A program made the position numbers and the translations under genes. The notes below the pieces were generated by a model that was not told the origin of the DNA, ran no database searches, and saw only the letters and a list, made by a program, of their open reading frames with translations. A DNA stretch of 64,000 nt from Helichrysum umbraculigerum (lineage: Eukaryota > Streptophyta > Magnoliopsida > Asterales > Asteraceae), in contig CATIUR010000001.1 in assembly GCA_949592205.1 (NCBI GenBank), forward strand, positions 314,926,250 to 314,990,249, read 5' to 3'. This document shows, piece by piece, positions 1-9,948 of this stretch; within the stretch, counting starts at the first letter, position 1; each line of letters opens with the position of its first letter.

Positions 1-131
1 AATTTTTGTGAAGCAAAAAAAATCTAATATTAACAAATAAAATTTTAGCTTCATTTTATAAGAAATGTTTGTGAACAAAAAAATCTAATATTAACATAAA
101 AGATTCATTGTGAATGAAAATTGAGGTTTAC
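1..131. repeat. Host flank with a 63 bp tandem duplication
   Basis: Two copies of an A/T-rich unit starting TTTGTGAA lie at 5 and 68, giving a period of 63 bases. No coding potential is seen. The last five bases (127-131, TTTAC) are the target-site duplication of the element that starts at 132. Confidence 0.7.
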
Positions 132-1073
132 TGTAACACCCCGCAATTTTGACATAATTATAAACGTTAATTGCACGCATTTTTAGGCAAATTCCCTAAC
201 ATAGAGTGAATTTATAACACATTTTAGAGATAAGTCTAGCAAAGCTCAACTAGTTAATATGCGTAGTATTATATTTCATAATTAGTTGTAATTATGTACA
301 AAACAACGGGAACAAACGCGACAAAAATATACGACTGTTGGTGAACAAAAATTAATTGATAATATGAGATTATTAATAAATATTATTAATTATTAAATAT
401 TATGTTGATAATATTTACAAAGTATTTCGTGTCAAATAATATTTATTTTGTACAACTGAAACAACTCGAAACGTACCCGCCAAACCGAAACAAAACAAGT
501 GTAAATTTTATAACTCAACTAAATTATTTCTATAAAACACCTCAATTAAAAATATATTCGAATACGTATTTAAAATTTTATCATTTAAAAACATTTTTTT
601 TTACATTTAACGATCGAGTAAACGAACACGGGTTAAATACCACAAAATTGGGACAAAAATCCCCCTCCCTTTTGATCCCAAAACCGGCCCAATACCCCCA
701 CCTCCACCTCATTCCCTTTCATTTTCATTCAACCAAAAAGACACACTTCTCTCCTCCCTCTCTCTAACTTTCTATCTCTCTAAAACCACCACCATAAATC
801 ACTACAAAACTACCATTAAAACACCTCAAATCACTTAGCCTCTTTAGAGAAAAACGATCACGAGACCACGAGCTACACTTCTATCTTTTCGGATTTCTCT
901 CGCGACAACTTTGTAAGATCCCGACATTTCCGAAAACTCTTAGATTTCGCTATTTCTTTTGATATTTCGTGTTAATAATGCTTAATACATCATGTTTTAG
1001 TGTTTTATCAACTGATTATGTCCTAAAGATTGAACCAAAAATCGTTTTTCCAAACCAATCCATGAACAGACGT

Positions 1074-1332
1074 AAGTGTCGCATCGGGGCCAAAAACAGT
1101 ATAGCGACACTTAAGTGACGCATTAAGTGTCGCATAAAACCATCTTTTTGCGTCACTTGCTTAAGTGAAACCACAAACCCTCTTTTTAGGACACTTTGTT
1201 AAGTGTCGGTAACCAGCCTCACTCGACACTCCATACAACACTCATTCAAGTGTCGCCCACTACTCGGAACGTCACTTAACCCGACACTAACCCCAGTGTC
1301 GCTACCTCAATGCAAGTGACGCCTCAAGTGTT
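1074..1332 (+). repeat. Cluster of AAGTGTCGC / GCGACACTT inverted half-sites
   Basis: About a dozen 8-9 bp half-sites in both orientations (for example AAGTGTCGC at 1074, GCGACACTT near 1104, GCGTCACTT near 1150) lie within 260 bases. Several pair as inverted repeats around short spacers. Equivalent clusters occur at the matching place in the LTRs at 28021-28265 and 41258-41571. Confidence 0.85.
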
Positions 1333-1692
1333 ACTAAAAACAGAAGGTTTACTACCACTTTTTCACTAAGTGTTGAACTTAACTAGGGAATGAATATTTA
1401 CATACAATACGATACGCAAACTGTACAAACATTACAAACACACTTATATTATTGAAATTTTGATTTCAAACTATCACCAACGAGTCGTATACATTTTCAC
1501 AACTACGAAATTCAAACGTAAACATTTAACAAACACTTTGGACATAACTTGGTTGTACAAACACTAGCATGGATGGTCGACTTAGACATCCACGTACTTA
1601 TTAAAATCTCATACGTTTAGGGCGTTAGGAGATTTCGGATTAGACTTGGGCTTTAGGTTTTGCTAGCACTCGCACTTTACTTAGCTCAACAG

Positions 1693-2603
1693 GTGAGTTC
1701 ACAGCCCCTACTTTTACTGCTTTACTACTTTGAACAGGGGTGGAAAACATAGTACAACTTCTATTGTTGCCATAACTTACATTGTTTTAGCGGTTGCTAA
1801 CTTGTTGATTTCTTCCAATTATCAATTGTTAATGATGATTTCATGTTTTAATTGATAACTTGGGTGCTTTGGAAATAAACGCATACATCTTTATGAACGA
1901 TTTCATACGCGCAACTATTTACAAAACGTTTCGAGCTTTCGAACAAATAGTCTTTTATGAAACAACAATTTCATAAACATTTGAAAAGTCCCTACGTCTT
2001 GGGTAAACACACACAGAAAGTCCCTATGTCTTGGGCACACGCACAGAAAGTCCTTACTTCTTGGGCACGCATTGAAAAGTCCCTACATCTTGGGCATACA
2101 GAAAGTCCCTACTTCTTGGGCACGCATTGAAAAGTCCCTACATCTTGGGCATACAGAAAGTCCCTACTTCTTGGGCAAGGTTCCATCCTAGGTCTTGGGT
2201 GAAGGCTCTACTTCTTGAGCAGATGGGTCCTACATCTTGGATGCCAGTCCTACTCCTTGGACACAACCTAAAAAGTCCCTACTTCTTGGGCAGACACTGT
2301 TAGGTCCTACGTCTTGGACAAATGTTTTAGTCCCTACTTCTTAGACAAACATTTATAGGTCCCACTTCTTGCGCAATCCATTTTCAAACTATACCTTTGG
2401 GCAAGCTTATAGGATTCGTCTTTCCTATTACAATCTAAACTATACTTTTGGGCGACATTCCAACAAAACTGCACGTTTGACGAACATTACTTAAATTGTT
2501 ATGGCAAAACGATACAAACACATTTGGTTGCAAAACTTTACACGTAAACTTAAAACCTGTGAATTCACTCAATCTCGTTGTTGACTTTTACTATGTTTTT
2601 CAG
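1693..2603 (+). other. Predicted intron inside the LTR leader
   Basis: The donor reads CAG then GTGAGT (GT at 1693-1694). The acceptor is a pyrimidine-rich TATGTTTTTCAG with AG at 2602-2603, preceded by a plausible branch site (TTTACTAT). The same donor context (GTGAGT, then TTCACAGCCCC) and acceptor context recur in four other LTRs in this window. The predicted length is 911 bases and includes the minisatellite. No transcript evidence was available. Confidence 0.6.
1982..2400 (+). repeat. Minisatellite, about 15 copies of a 27-32 bp unit
   Basis: The core AGTCCCTACTTCTTGGGC recurs about every 28 bases, first as near-identical pairs forming a 56 bp higher-order unit (2044-2180), then as decaying copies to about 2400. 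It lies wholly inside the predicted LTR intron. The shortened 3' LTR lacks it. Confidence 0.9.
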
Positions 2604-2949
2604 GGAATTAGCTACACGTAAGAACCGCTGCACATATGGAACATAGGCGACCCACGATGCAAATAGGATGCCGACTTTTGACAATGGGTTTTCTTTTATA
2701 TAACTAATCTGTTTTAGTCATATTTACGAAATCTACTTTTGTAAACTTAACTACTTTTACACTTGTACGATTCGATGAATCGTAAAACTTTGTAATTATT
2801 ACTCATGGCATCTTAATATATATGTTCAGTTGTAATCATATGCTCTGATATATATGTATGTACGACATTGACGTCATCACCCCCGCTCGATCTAATGCTT
2901 CCGCGAACATCTGATAAACTTGATTAACGAATTTGGGGGTGTGACAGAT

Positions 2950-2962
2950 TGGTATCAGAGCC
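2950..2962 (+). other. Primer binding site, initiator Met tRNA
   Basis: TGGTATCAGAGCC lies three bases after the 5' LTR. It is the usual complement of the 3' end of plant initiator methionine tRNA used by many Ty3/gypsy and copia elements. Confidence 0.93.
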
Positions 2963-3341
2963 ATTGGTTATAGCGAACTAGATTTCTTAGGTGACTTAGA
3001 GACCTTAGAGACCTAGACTATTGCCTTGGCTAGAACGCACATGCATACACATTTGCATACGTCTAACTATCGTTACGACACATCGATAAGCTCAATCCAT
3101 TATTTGAACCATATTGAACGATTGATGAAAAGAAGTATGTATTTAGCATCATATAATGACGCCTGGCCAACATGATTATATTATACTAAGTACATATAGG
3201 CGTTTCATGGACGTAAGATACATGATGGGGATGTTGTCAATCCTTCTTAATGTTCCATAACTAAAAATATGTGAAACTTCATTCTTCACATTCTTTTCAT
3301 TGGCATTGACTTCTGCATTTCCTTCATCGCAGAACGTCATC

Positions 3342-4569
3342 ATGCCGCCTAAAAAAAGAAAGACCCGAAACAGTCGCCGAATAGATACATCTCCTGTCAA
3401 CGAAACCACCGAACAAATTATCGAGCGACGTGTAGCTGAAGCTATCGCTCAGTACGAAGCCAGTCGCGCTCGCGACGAATAACAGTGGAGCCACCCCCGT
3501 CAACAGTGAAACACCGGCAAATACCCAACAAGGGTGTTCATACAAAACCTTCCTCACCTACAAACCTAGCACATTCACCGGGACTGAAGGGGCCATCGGC
3601 CTTGTCCACTGGATCGAGAAAATGGAATCGGTCCTCTACATCAGCGACTGTGCAACTGACAACATGGTGAAGCACGCCACGTGTACTCTCGCCGACAAAG
3701 CGTTGACCTGGTGGAACGCTCAAATCCAAATTCTTGGACGAACAACTGCTTACATCATCTCATGGGAGACTTTGAAACAGATGATCATGGAAGAGTTTTG
3801 CTCTCACAGTGATCTTCAGAAACTCGAAACCGAACTATGGAACATCCAGATGATCGGTGCTGACATTACCGGATACACGACAAAGTTTCAAGAGCTTGCA
3901 CGCTTGGTACCTCACATGGTGACTCCCAAGAGCAAACGCATCAAGCGTTACAACAGGGGTTTGGCCCCACAAATCAGAGGCATGGTGATGTCCTTCAAAC
4001 CGACTACTTTTTGGAGCGCAGTGGATCTGGCTTAAAGCTTGACTGATGACGCGGTACTGATTGGAACCTTGAAAGCTGCTTCAGGGAAAAGTGAACCCAA
4101 CCGTGCTGATGCGGGTGATTCTGGAAACAACAAGCGGAAATGGAACAGTGAAAGTAATGACCGTCATGGTCAACAAAACAAGAATGTGGGAAACACTAGA
4201 GCATACGCCGTAGTCACCAACACTGAACCGAAACCTTACCTAGGCAAGAGGCCTAAATGTGGAAAATGCGAAAGGCATCACGAGGGCGAATGCTTCCTTT
4301 GTGGCAAATGCAGCCAATGGGGACACCGAGCCCATTCATGTAGAAACAATCCTCCCACTCAAACAAACCCTGGGCGACAAATTACGGGCTGTTTCGAGTG
4401 TGGTGAACCAGGACACTACCGAAATCAGTGCCCACAGCTCAACAATGCCAACAACAATCAGAACAATAACAACCGCATCGCCAACAATGAACCCGGCCGC
4501 GGACGCGCATACGTCATTCGTGCATGGGATGCACCAGAGGATCCCTACACTAACATTGGTACATTTTAA
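3342..4569 (+). pseudogene. Gag of a Tekay-like chromovirus, broken and truncated
   Basis: The start is the ATG at 3342 (MPPKKRK), matching the N-terminus type of the intact Tekay Gag at 33622. The frame is lost at 3480-3482 by what looks like a one-base insertion that creates TAA, and continues in the next frame. A second in-frame TAA lies at 4033-4035. The retrotransposon Gag core is clear (ALTWWNAQ near 3700, then W..LK..I..EF, then DITGYT). Two CCHC zinc knuckles follow (CGKCSQWGHRAHSC near 4300 and CFECGEPGHYRNQC near 4393), so the nucleic-acid-binding end is kept. The frame ends at 4569 where related polyproteins enter the protease. Gag normally forms the virus-like particle and packages RNA; this copy cannot make a full-length Gag as read. 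Confidence 0.9.
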
Positions 4570-4818
4570 CAACCTATTATTTCGCTTTAAGGTTACACTA
4601 TTCGGATGTCGATTCGAACCTAACGTTTGGTAACCCTTTGACCACTTAACGAACACACAACTTACCAAACTATGCGACGAGTATACATGAACTGTTAGAA
4701 CTTTATGGCAACCTAGAGCGCCACTTAAACTATTACTATTGTTGACGACACACCTTCTCGGAAAACATGCCCAACGAGCGTTCCGACTTAATTTTAAATC
4801 TCGGGACCAGATTTCTCT
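4570..4818 (+). other. Post-Gag tail without coding sequence
   Basis: About 250 bases lie between the end of gag and the purine tract. No open frame or protease motif is seen. Short stretches could be protease remnants, but I could not align them convincingly by eye. Confidence 0.5.
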
Positions 4819-4831
4819 AAAATGGGGAGAA
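4819..4831 (+). other. Polypurine tract
   Basis: AAAATGGGGAGAA directly abuts the 3' LTR at 4832, the normal position of the plus-strand primer. The Tekay element has the same GGGGAGAA core at 29180-29189 on the other strand. Confidence 0.9.
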
Positions 4832-5289
4832 TGTAACACCCCACAATTTCGACATAATTATAAACGTTAATTGCACGCATTTTTAGGCTAATTCCCTAAC
4901 ATAGAGTAAATTCACAACACATTTTGACTTTTACTATGTTTTTCAGGGAATTAGCTGCACGTAAGAACCGCTGCACATATGGAACATAGGCGACCCACGA
5001 TGCAAATAGGATGCCAACTTTTGACAATGGAATTTCTTTTATATAACTAATATGTTTTAGTCACATTTACGAAATCTACTTTTATAAACTTAACTACTTT
5101 TACACTTGTACGATGCGAAGAATCGTAAAACTTTGTAATTATTACTCCTGGCATCTTAATATATATGTTCTGTTGTAATCATATGCTCTGATATGTATGT
5201 ATGTATGACATTGACGTTGTCACCCCCGCTCGATCTAATGCTTCCGCGAACATCTGATAAACTTGATTAACGAATTTGGGGGTGTGACA
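4832..5289 (+). repeat. 3' LTR with a 2,357 bp internal deletion (458 bp left)
   Basis: Its first 94 bases match the 5' LTR from 132 to 225 and the rest matches 2583-2946. The length difference from the 5' LTR is exactly 2,357. Two T residues are shared at the breakpoints, consistent with microhomology-mediated deletion. The predicted promoter region, palindrome cluster, donor site and minisatellite are all lost; the acceptor remains. Confidence 0.92.
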
Positions 5290-5294
5290 TTTAC

Positions 5295-5442
5295 CCATAT
5301 TTACAAAAATGCCACCCCCTTTTCCAGATTTTCCAATAATTACAAAAATGTCATCACCCTTTTAGACCATTGATTTTTAAATAGGTGGCTTGGATTTGTT
5401 CTCACCGTTCTCACGGAATCCCCTTGTTCTCACCGGAACCCA

Positions 5443-5482
<40 letters not shown>

Positions 5483-6110
5483 AAGATTCAAATAGAATTA
5501 GTTATTATTAATGTAGTAACGGTGGGAACCAATAGAAACTTGACATCTGTCCTTACTAGTACCAATCATGCTCGCGTTCCTAATCTTTATTTGTGACATA
5601 ACTTGACGGACGTAACGTCCGTTCTTTCCTCACTCCAGGAACCTCAATCATCAAGCCTTTCGAATCCCTCATTCATTACTTCAAATCCCTCATTCATCAT
5701 CGAATCTTTTTGATTTTCACTGATTTCCCAAAACCCTAAATATCAATCAACAATTTCGCCCAATTTTGATTCAGCTTAACCCGCACTTTCATCGATTGAT
5801 TCATTGTTTCTTGAAGATTATTTTTATTTTCTTCAAATATTTCCGATCGTAGAGGACTTATTGAAGATGACTGTAAGTTTTTGTAAATCAATTATATTAC
5901 ACGTGTATTGTATTTGATTAAGCTTAAACCCCCACATTCATCGTTTCATTCATTGTCTAACCATTTTTCCAGTTCTGAATTAGACTATGTGAAAATTAAT
6001 CATTATTGTATGGACTTATGGAATTTTAATATATTTTTTACATTTTGGTTTGTTTAAAGTTCTTGGTTGTAACACGATGTTGAAGATGGAGGAAACAAGG
6101 TTTGTTTTTT
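5295..6110. other. Unassigned repeat-like spacer
   Basis: Begins as the continuation of the sequence interrupted at 131. It contains GTTCTCACCG repeats (5398-5440), a (TA)n microsatellite, and a stretch with TCAATCATCAAG-type leader sequence. No coding sequence is recognised. It may be the end of a DNA transposon, but I could not define termini. Confidence 0.4.
5447..5479. repeat. (TA)n microsatellite
   Basis: Uninterrupted TA dinucleotides for 33 bases. Confidence 0.98.
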
Positions 6111-6550
6111 ATTAACATGTGTATCTGTTTTGATTAAATTTTTAAAAAGATACACATGTTTACTATGGGTGTAATACTTAGTCACAAATGAATATAATTA
6201 GTTTCCGATTAACATGTATATCTGTTGTAATTTTGTTTTTTTTTTAAACGGATGCATATGTTTATTATGAATGTAGTAATTTGTTAGAGATAAATATGAT
6301 GTGTTTCTCTTTAACATGTATATCTGCATTAATTAAGTTTTTTAAATGGATATACATGTTTATAAAGGATGTAATACTTCGTCACATGAATAATTTGTTT
6401 CTAATTAACCTGTGTATCCGCTTTGATTAAATTTTAAAAAACGGATACACATGAATATTTTGGTTGTAATACTATGTCATAGATGAATATGATTTTTTTT
6501 ATTAGCATGTGTACATGCTTTGATTAAGTCTTTTAAAACGATACACATGT
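6111..6550. repeat. Five-unit tandem array, each unit an imperfect hairpin
   Basis: Units start near 6115, 6212, 6314, 6407 and 6504, a period of 93-102 bases. Each has a left arm like ACATGTGTATCTG, an A/T-rich spacer around TTGATTAA, and a right arm like ATACACATGT. Arm sequence drifts between units but stays partly complementary. No coding potential. Confidence 0.85.
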
Positions 6551-6686
6551 TTAATAGACTACTCACATCCGTGACTAAAACTGACTGAAACCGACTGAGC
6601 CAAGTCAGCGCCACATCAGTTTTTTCAAAAACTGACTGAAATTGACGGCCCTGCCATCAGTAACCCGTCAGTTCTATTTTTGGGTC
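6551..6686. other. Short segment rich in ACTGACTG words
   Basis: Several direct and inverted CTGACTG / GTCAGT words (6574-6672) lie just before the Athila LTR fragment. Unassigned; possibly the end of another element. Confidence 0.4.
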
Positions 6687-7351
6687 TGATCGACCCCCAG
6701 CGTCAGTGTCGTTTACCAGCCATCGAGAGCATGATCGGGTTAAAGTTTTAATATTTATAGTGCTGGGAAGCCTAAGCTTTATCACTACCTACTGCTCTAA
6801 TTAAGTTATTAGGGTAGTAAGCGGTAAGTTTAACTCAGGTGTCGTTCTTAAAATCAGAGCGAATCGAAATGAAGCGTATACCTTAAATAATAGTAGCTAA
6901 TAGGATGGTTTTGATAGAGAAGGTAGGGTTTGTTTTTGGTATTTTCTAAATTAACTAAATTGCAGAAAAGTAGATACTAAAATACGAATAGGGAAAGCAG
7001 ATAGATAGAGTTGTGATTGCTGAAGTTTCAATATTTAGGTTTCGGGATGATGTTTACTATAAAAGGTGATTGTAGACTTGCCTTAATTATAATCAATAGA
7101 GGTTCGGTGTGAACACTAATACCCTACGAATTAAGTGGGAACCCTAAGTCGTATGTCACTGAGTACTAGGTTATCATGAGTCTGATTAGATCAGGCTGCT
7201 CAGCCCCCAACACTGTCCGATGAGGACAAGTGACCCTTCTTGGAGTTATCTCCTAGGCGCAAGAACAAGGCAACAGACCGATATTTAAATTTTGACCTTT
7301 CTTAACACCTAATTCTAATTAATTTTAATAAAGTTCATACAAATTGCTTGC
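6687..7351 (-). mobile_element. Athila-1: LTR fragment, oldest visible host of the nest
   Basis: From TGAT at 6687 the sequence follows the order of the other Athila LTRs here: a short head, then GGGAAGCCTAAGCTTTA, a CTCAGGTGTCGTTCTT motif, then ACAGACCG..TGACCTTTCTTAACACCTAA. It breaks off at 7351 where Athila-2 begins. The rest of this LTR is not in the window. The left edge is set by alignment only and could be off by tens of bases. Confidence 0.7.
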
Positions 7352-9233
7352 TGATGGCGTCCTAGCGGTCGGCCGGATTTTACTCCGGTCGTTGTTCCGG
7401 TCAACCAGGACGCGCACCAGGGTGTTTTAAGTTTATAAGAGCTGGGGCTCAAACTATAAGTATGTCGCGGTCCCAGCGGTCGGACGGGTTTTACTCCGGT
7501 CGTTGAACCTCCCAACCGGGACGCGCGGACAGGGTTTAAATTTATATAGCAGGGGAATCCTAAGCTGTATACTACTGACAGACCTAAAAGGGCAGTAAGT
7601 GGTATGTATGACTCAGGTGTCGTTCTTCAAACTACAACGGGCATGGGAGTCTAGGAAGTTTTATTATCTTTGGGAATCTAGCTAAGGTTTTTAAAAGCTT
7701 TTTGACAGATTTGGTTTTTATAACTAAATACTAATTTAAATAAAGAAAATAAAACAAAAGAGGTTTGTACGGAGACTCGGTCAACAAAGGATAAGCGAGT
7801 GTTTACTATGATTTCGTTATATGTTATTGATGAATAGTCAAGGGTAAGGCTACTAGATGTGATGACTAATCCGGAGAGGATAGAAACATAAATAATGCAA
7901 AGTATTATACCTACAACCATTCCGCGGCTTCCATACGTTTGTACTCCACCAATTGGTGTTTCCAGCACTATACCAAGTAATAGGGCATTTTACGGTTTTT
8001 CCGTTACATTAATTAGGGTTTGACATTACTCTCGCAGATTTCCTATATCCTAATGAGCTACAACTACGAGCCTATTAAATATCTATCGTAGAGTTGTCCG
8101 CAATCAGATAAATAACATGTCACGTGGATAGCAGTTATAGAAGTCAAATACACCGGAAGTTCTCCCAAATGTACAGACCAATTTAACCGACGACTATCCT
8201 CGAATCGTGGTCCCCAGTCATAGTCATCAGAGACGTCTGTATCGTAGCGTGAATTGTTGATTGAACAAGAACACGAACGGGGATAATCCCGCGGATCAAG
8301 CTGGGATAGTCGGGCTAACGATCAGTTAAATTGTTCAGCATTACAGATATAAATCATCACAACTATTCCATGCATGTTAATCTACTGTGTAAACCAATAT
8401 TCTGTGTCTGAAAACCTAATCATACAGTTACTAATATGAACCAGAAGGATAACTCTAGCATGCATCATTCCTAAGGCAATAATCAAACAAGAACATGCAA
8501 TAGGGTGACACATAACAGAACACCATAATCCTAAGCATAGCAGATAACCAACAATCAGATCATAGATATCCCGAAAGTTCTCTCAAAGATATCTAACAGA
8601 TAAACATGAATCTAACATATCTCTAATCCTACGCTCCGTGTCTCTTATGATTTGTTTCAATCTAGAGAACACAGCCATACCAAGTTCATTGATCATCAAG
8701 TATAGAATAGCTAGAGAACGTACCGCTAGTAATTAGCCAAGTTCTAGCAGGAAGCTTCTAACCACAGCATAAGTTGGATAGATAAACATTCGAGATTCAG
8801 TTTATGAGTTCATACACAGTTTAAAGTAATATGGGCAGAGTAACAACATGGCATAAACATATTGACTATTCTAACATAACTACATCATAGTAAACACAAA
8901 GAAATGTCTAGCCTAACATTATATATCTAGCATACAATCCTAAACAAGCATAAACAAAGCAACACATGTTTAAAACTGGAAAGTAAGAGATATATAAATA
9001 GAACCTGATACGAATTTATTACAGACAGATCTTCGCAAATACAATGTCTTGGAGTGACTCCGTACAAAAGCTAAAAGCTACCCCTACCTAACTAGCTCTC
9101 TAACTAGCTCAATTCTAGAGAGAGAAACTTCTAGAGAGAGAAACTAGAGAGAGAGTGATGTGTGTGAGAGAGAATGTGTAGGGAGAGAATGAAATGAGAG
9201 AAATGGTGTGTTTGAAATGTGGAGGGAAGTCCA

Positions 9234-9243
9234 CTATTTATAG
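9234..9243 (-). promoter_or_regulatory. TATA box of Athila-3 LTR (left copy)
   Basis: CTATAAATAG on the - strand, followed by a CT-rich leader. The same motif sits at the same place in the right LTR and in Athila-2 and Athila-4 LTRs. Confidence 0.7.
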
Positions 9244-9318
9244 GCAAACCCTAAAATCGCACGTACAACTCGCGAAGCAGCACGTACAAGCAAACGAAGC
9301 ATGATATGGGAAGGGAGG

Positions 9319-9413
9319 GGCCGTATACGGCTTGTATAGGGCCATATACGGTCTATACAAGGCATTATACGGTCTGTATAGGGCCGTATACGGTGCCTAG
9401 GGCCGTATACGGG
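9319..9413 (-). repeat. CCGTATACGG palindrome cluster upstream of TATA
   Basis: Copies at 9321, 9342, about 9363, 9383 and 9403. The perfect form is the 10 bp palindrome CCGTATACGG. Imperfect copies differ mainly by a G to A change at the CG step. Confidence 0.88.
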
Positions 9414-9909
9414 CTCCGTCTGATTTCGTTCGTTGCTTAAAACGTCCGTATCTCCTTCGTTACGCGTCCGTTTGACCTGATTCTTTCGCCTGTGGCTTCG
9501 AAATTCCGTTACGCTTCTAATGATGCCAATATCATAGAAATTGGGTGAGTAGAACTCAGGCGTAGCCGAAATGACTTTTAGTGGCTCTGAAAGTGCAGTG
9601 TCTTCTCCGTCCTATGGCCGTTTCATTTGATTCCAGATTTTTGCGTCTCGATTTTACCTATACAACAGATGGTAGAAGTTAGGAGGTGTGTCTTGACAGG
9701 TAAATGTGGGCGGAGGAATCGGCTTGTTTTAAAATGCTGTGTTTTGTGCATTTTCTGAGTGTTTTCAGTGATTTTTGTCACAACGTCTACTTTTGAACCA
9801 CTTTAGTGAATTTTAGTAAATAATCAATGTTTTGGAATGTTTTCACCAAAGATTGGTCCAAAAAGTGGGGAACAAAGCTTCTAAAAACATGACTTTTTTC
9901 GTCACATGA

Positions 9910-9948
9910 AGTTATCCCACACTTAGACGTTGCTTGTCCTCAAGCAAC
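9910..9948 (-). other. Athila-3 polypurine region with adjacent hairpin
   Basis: On the - strand a purine-rich AAGTGTGGGATAACT abuts the 3' LTR. Just upstream is a perfect 8 bp stem-loop: + strand GTTGCTTG, loop TCCT, CAAGCAAC at 9929-9948. The same hairpin occurs in Athila-2 and Athila-4, and with compensating changes in Athila-5. Confidence 0.8.

Larger units (their letters stand above)
132..2946 (+). repeat. 5' LTR of the Gag-only element (2,815 bp)
   Basis: It runs from TG at 132 to CA at 2946, just before the primer site. In order it holds: an A/T-rich upstream part; a pyrimidine-rich stretch around 740-820 that looks like a plant leader start; a cluster of GTGTCGC / GCGACAC half-sites (1074-1332); a consensus splice donor (GT at 1693); a minisatellite (1982-2400); a branch/acceptor signal ending at 2603; and a terminal part shared with the LTR at 60048. 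The 3' LTR lacks everything between 226 and 2582. Confidence 0.93.
132..5289 (+). mobile_element. Non-autonomous Gag-only LTR retrotransposon (TR-GAG type, Tekay-like)
   Basis: Both ends are LTRs of one family (TGTAACACCCC to GGTGTGACA), flanked by identical 5 bp duplications TTTAC at 127-131 and 5290-5294. An initiator-Met primer site follows the 5' LTR and a purine tract precedes the 3' LTR. The internal region (2947-4831) is under 1.9 kb and encodes only a broken Gag with zinc knuckles. The reading frame stops where the protease should begin, so protease, reverse transcriptase and integrase are absent. Non-autonomous plant elements of this sort have been called TR-GAGs. Outside the large 3' LTR deletion the two LTRs differ at roughly 20 of 458 aligned positions by eye, so the insertion is fairly old. 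Confidence 0.93.
7463..9909 (-). repeat. 3' LTR of Athila-3 (left)
   Basis: Runs from TGTCGCGG (7463) to GTCACATGA (9909) on the + strand; the other copy ends GTCACATCA. Read on the - strand it is U3 first. A TATA-like CTATAAATAG lies at 9243-9234, followed by CT-rich leader sequence. Four CCGTATACGG-type palindromes lie at 9319-9413, upstream of TATA. Confidence 0.94.

Noticed and set aside
402..767. A 121-codon + strand open frame
   Set aside because: Lies in the A/T-rich front part of an LTR, has low-complexity composition and no recognisable domain.
1982..2400. Regular repeats and spacers resembling a CRISPR array
   Set aside because: Units vary, spacers are themselves repeats, there are no cas genes, and the context is a plant LTR.
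5295..6686. A Helitron or Mutator-type transposon
   Set aside because: Some features are suggestive (A/T-rich hairpins, a GTTCTCACCG block), but no terminal repeats, target duplication or transposase could be shown.
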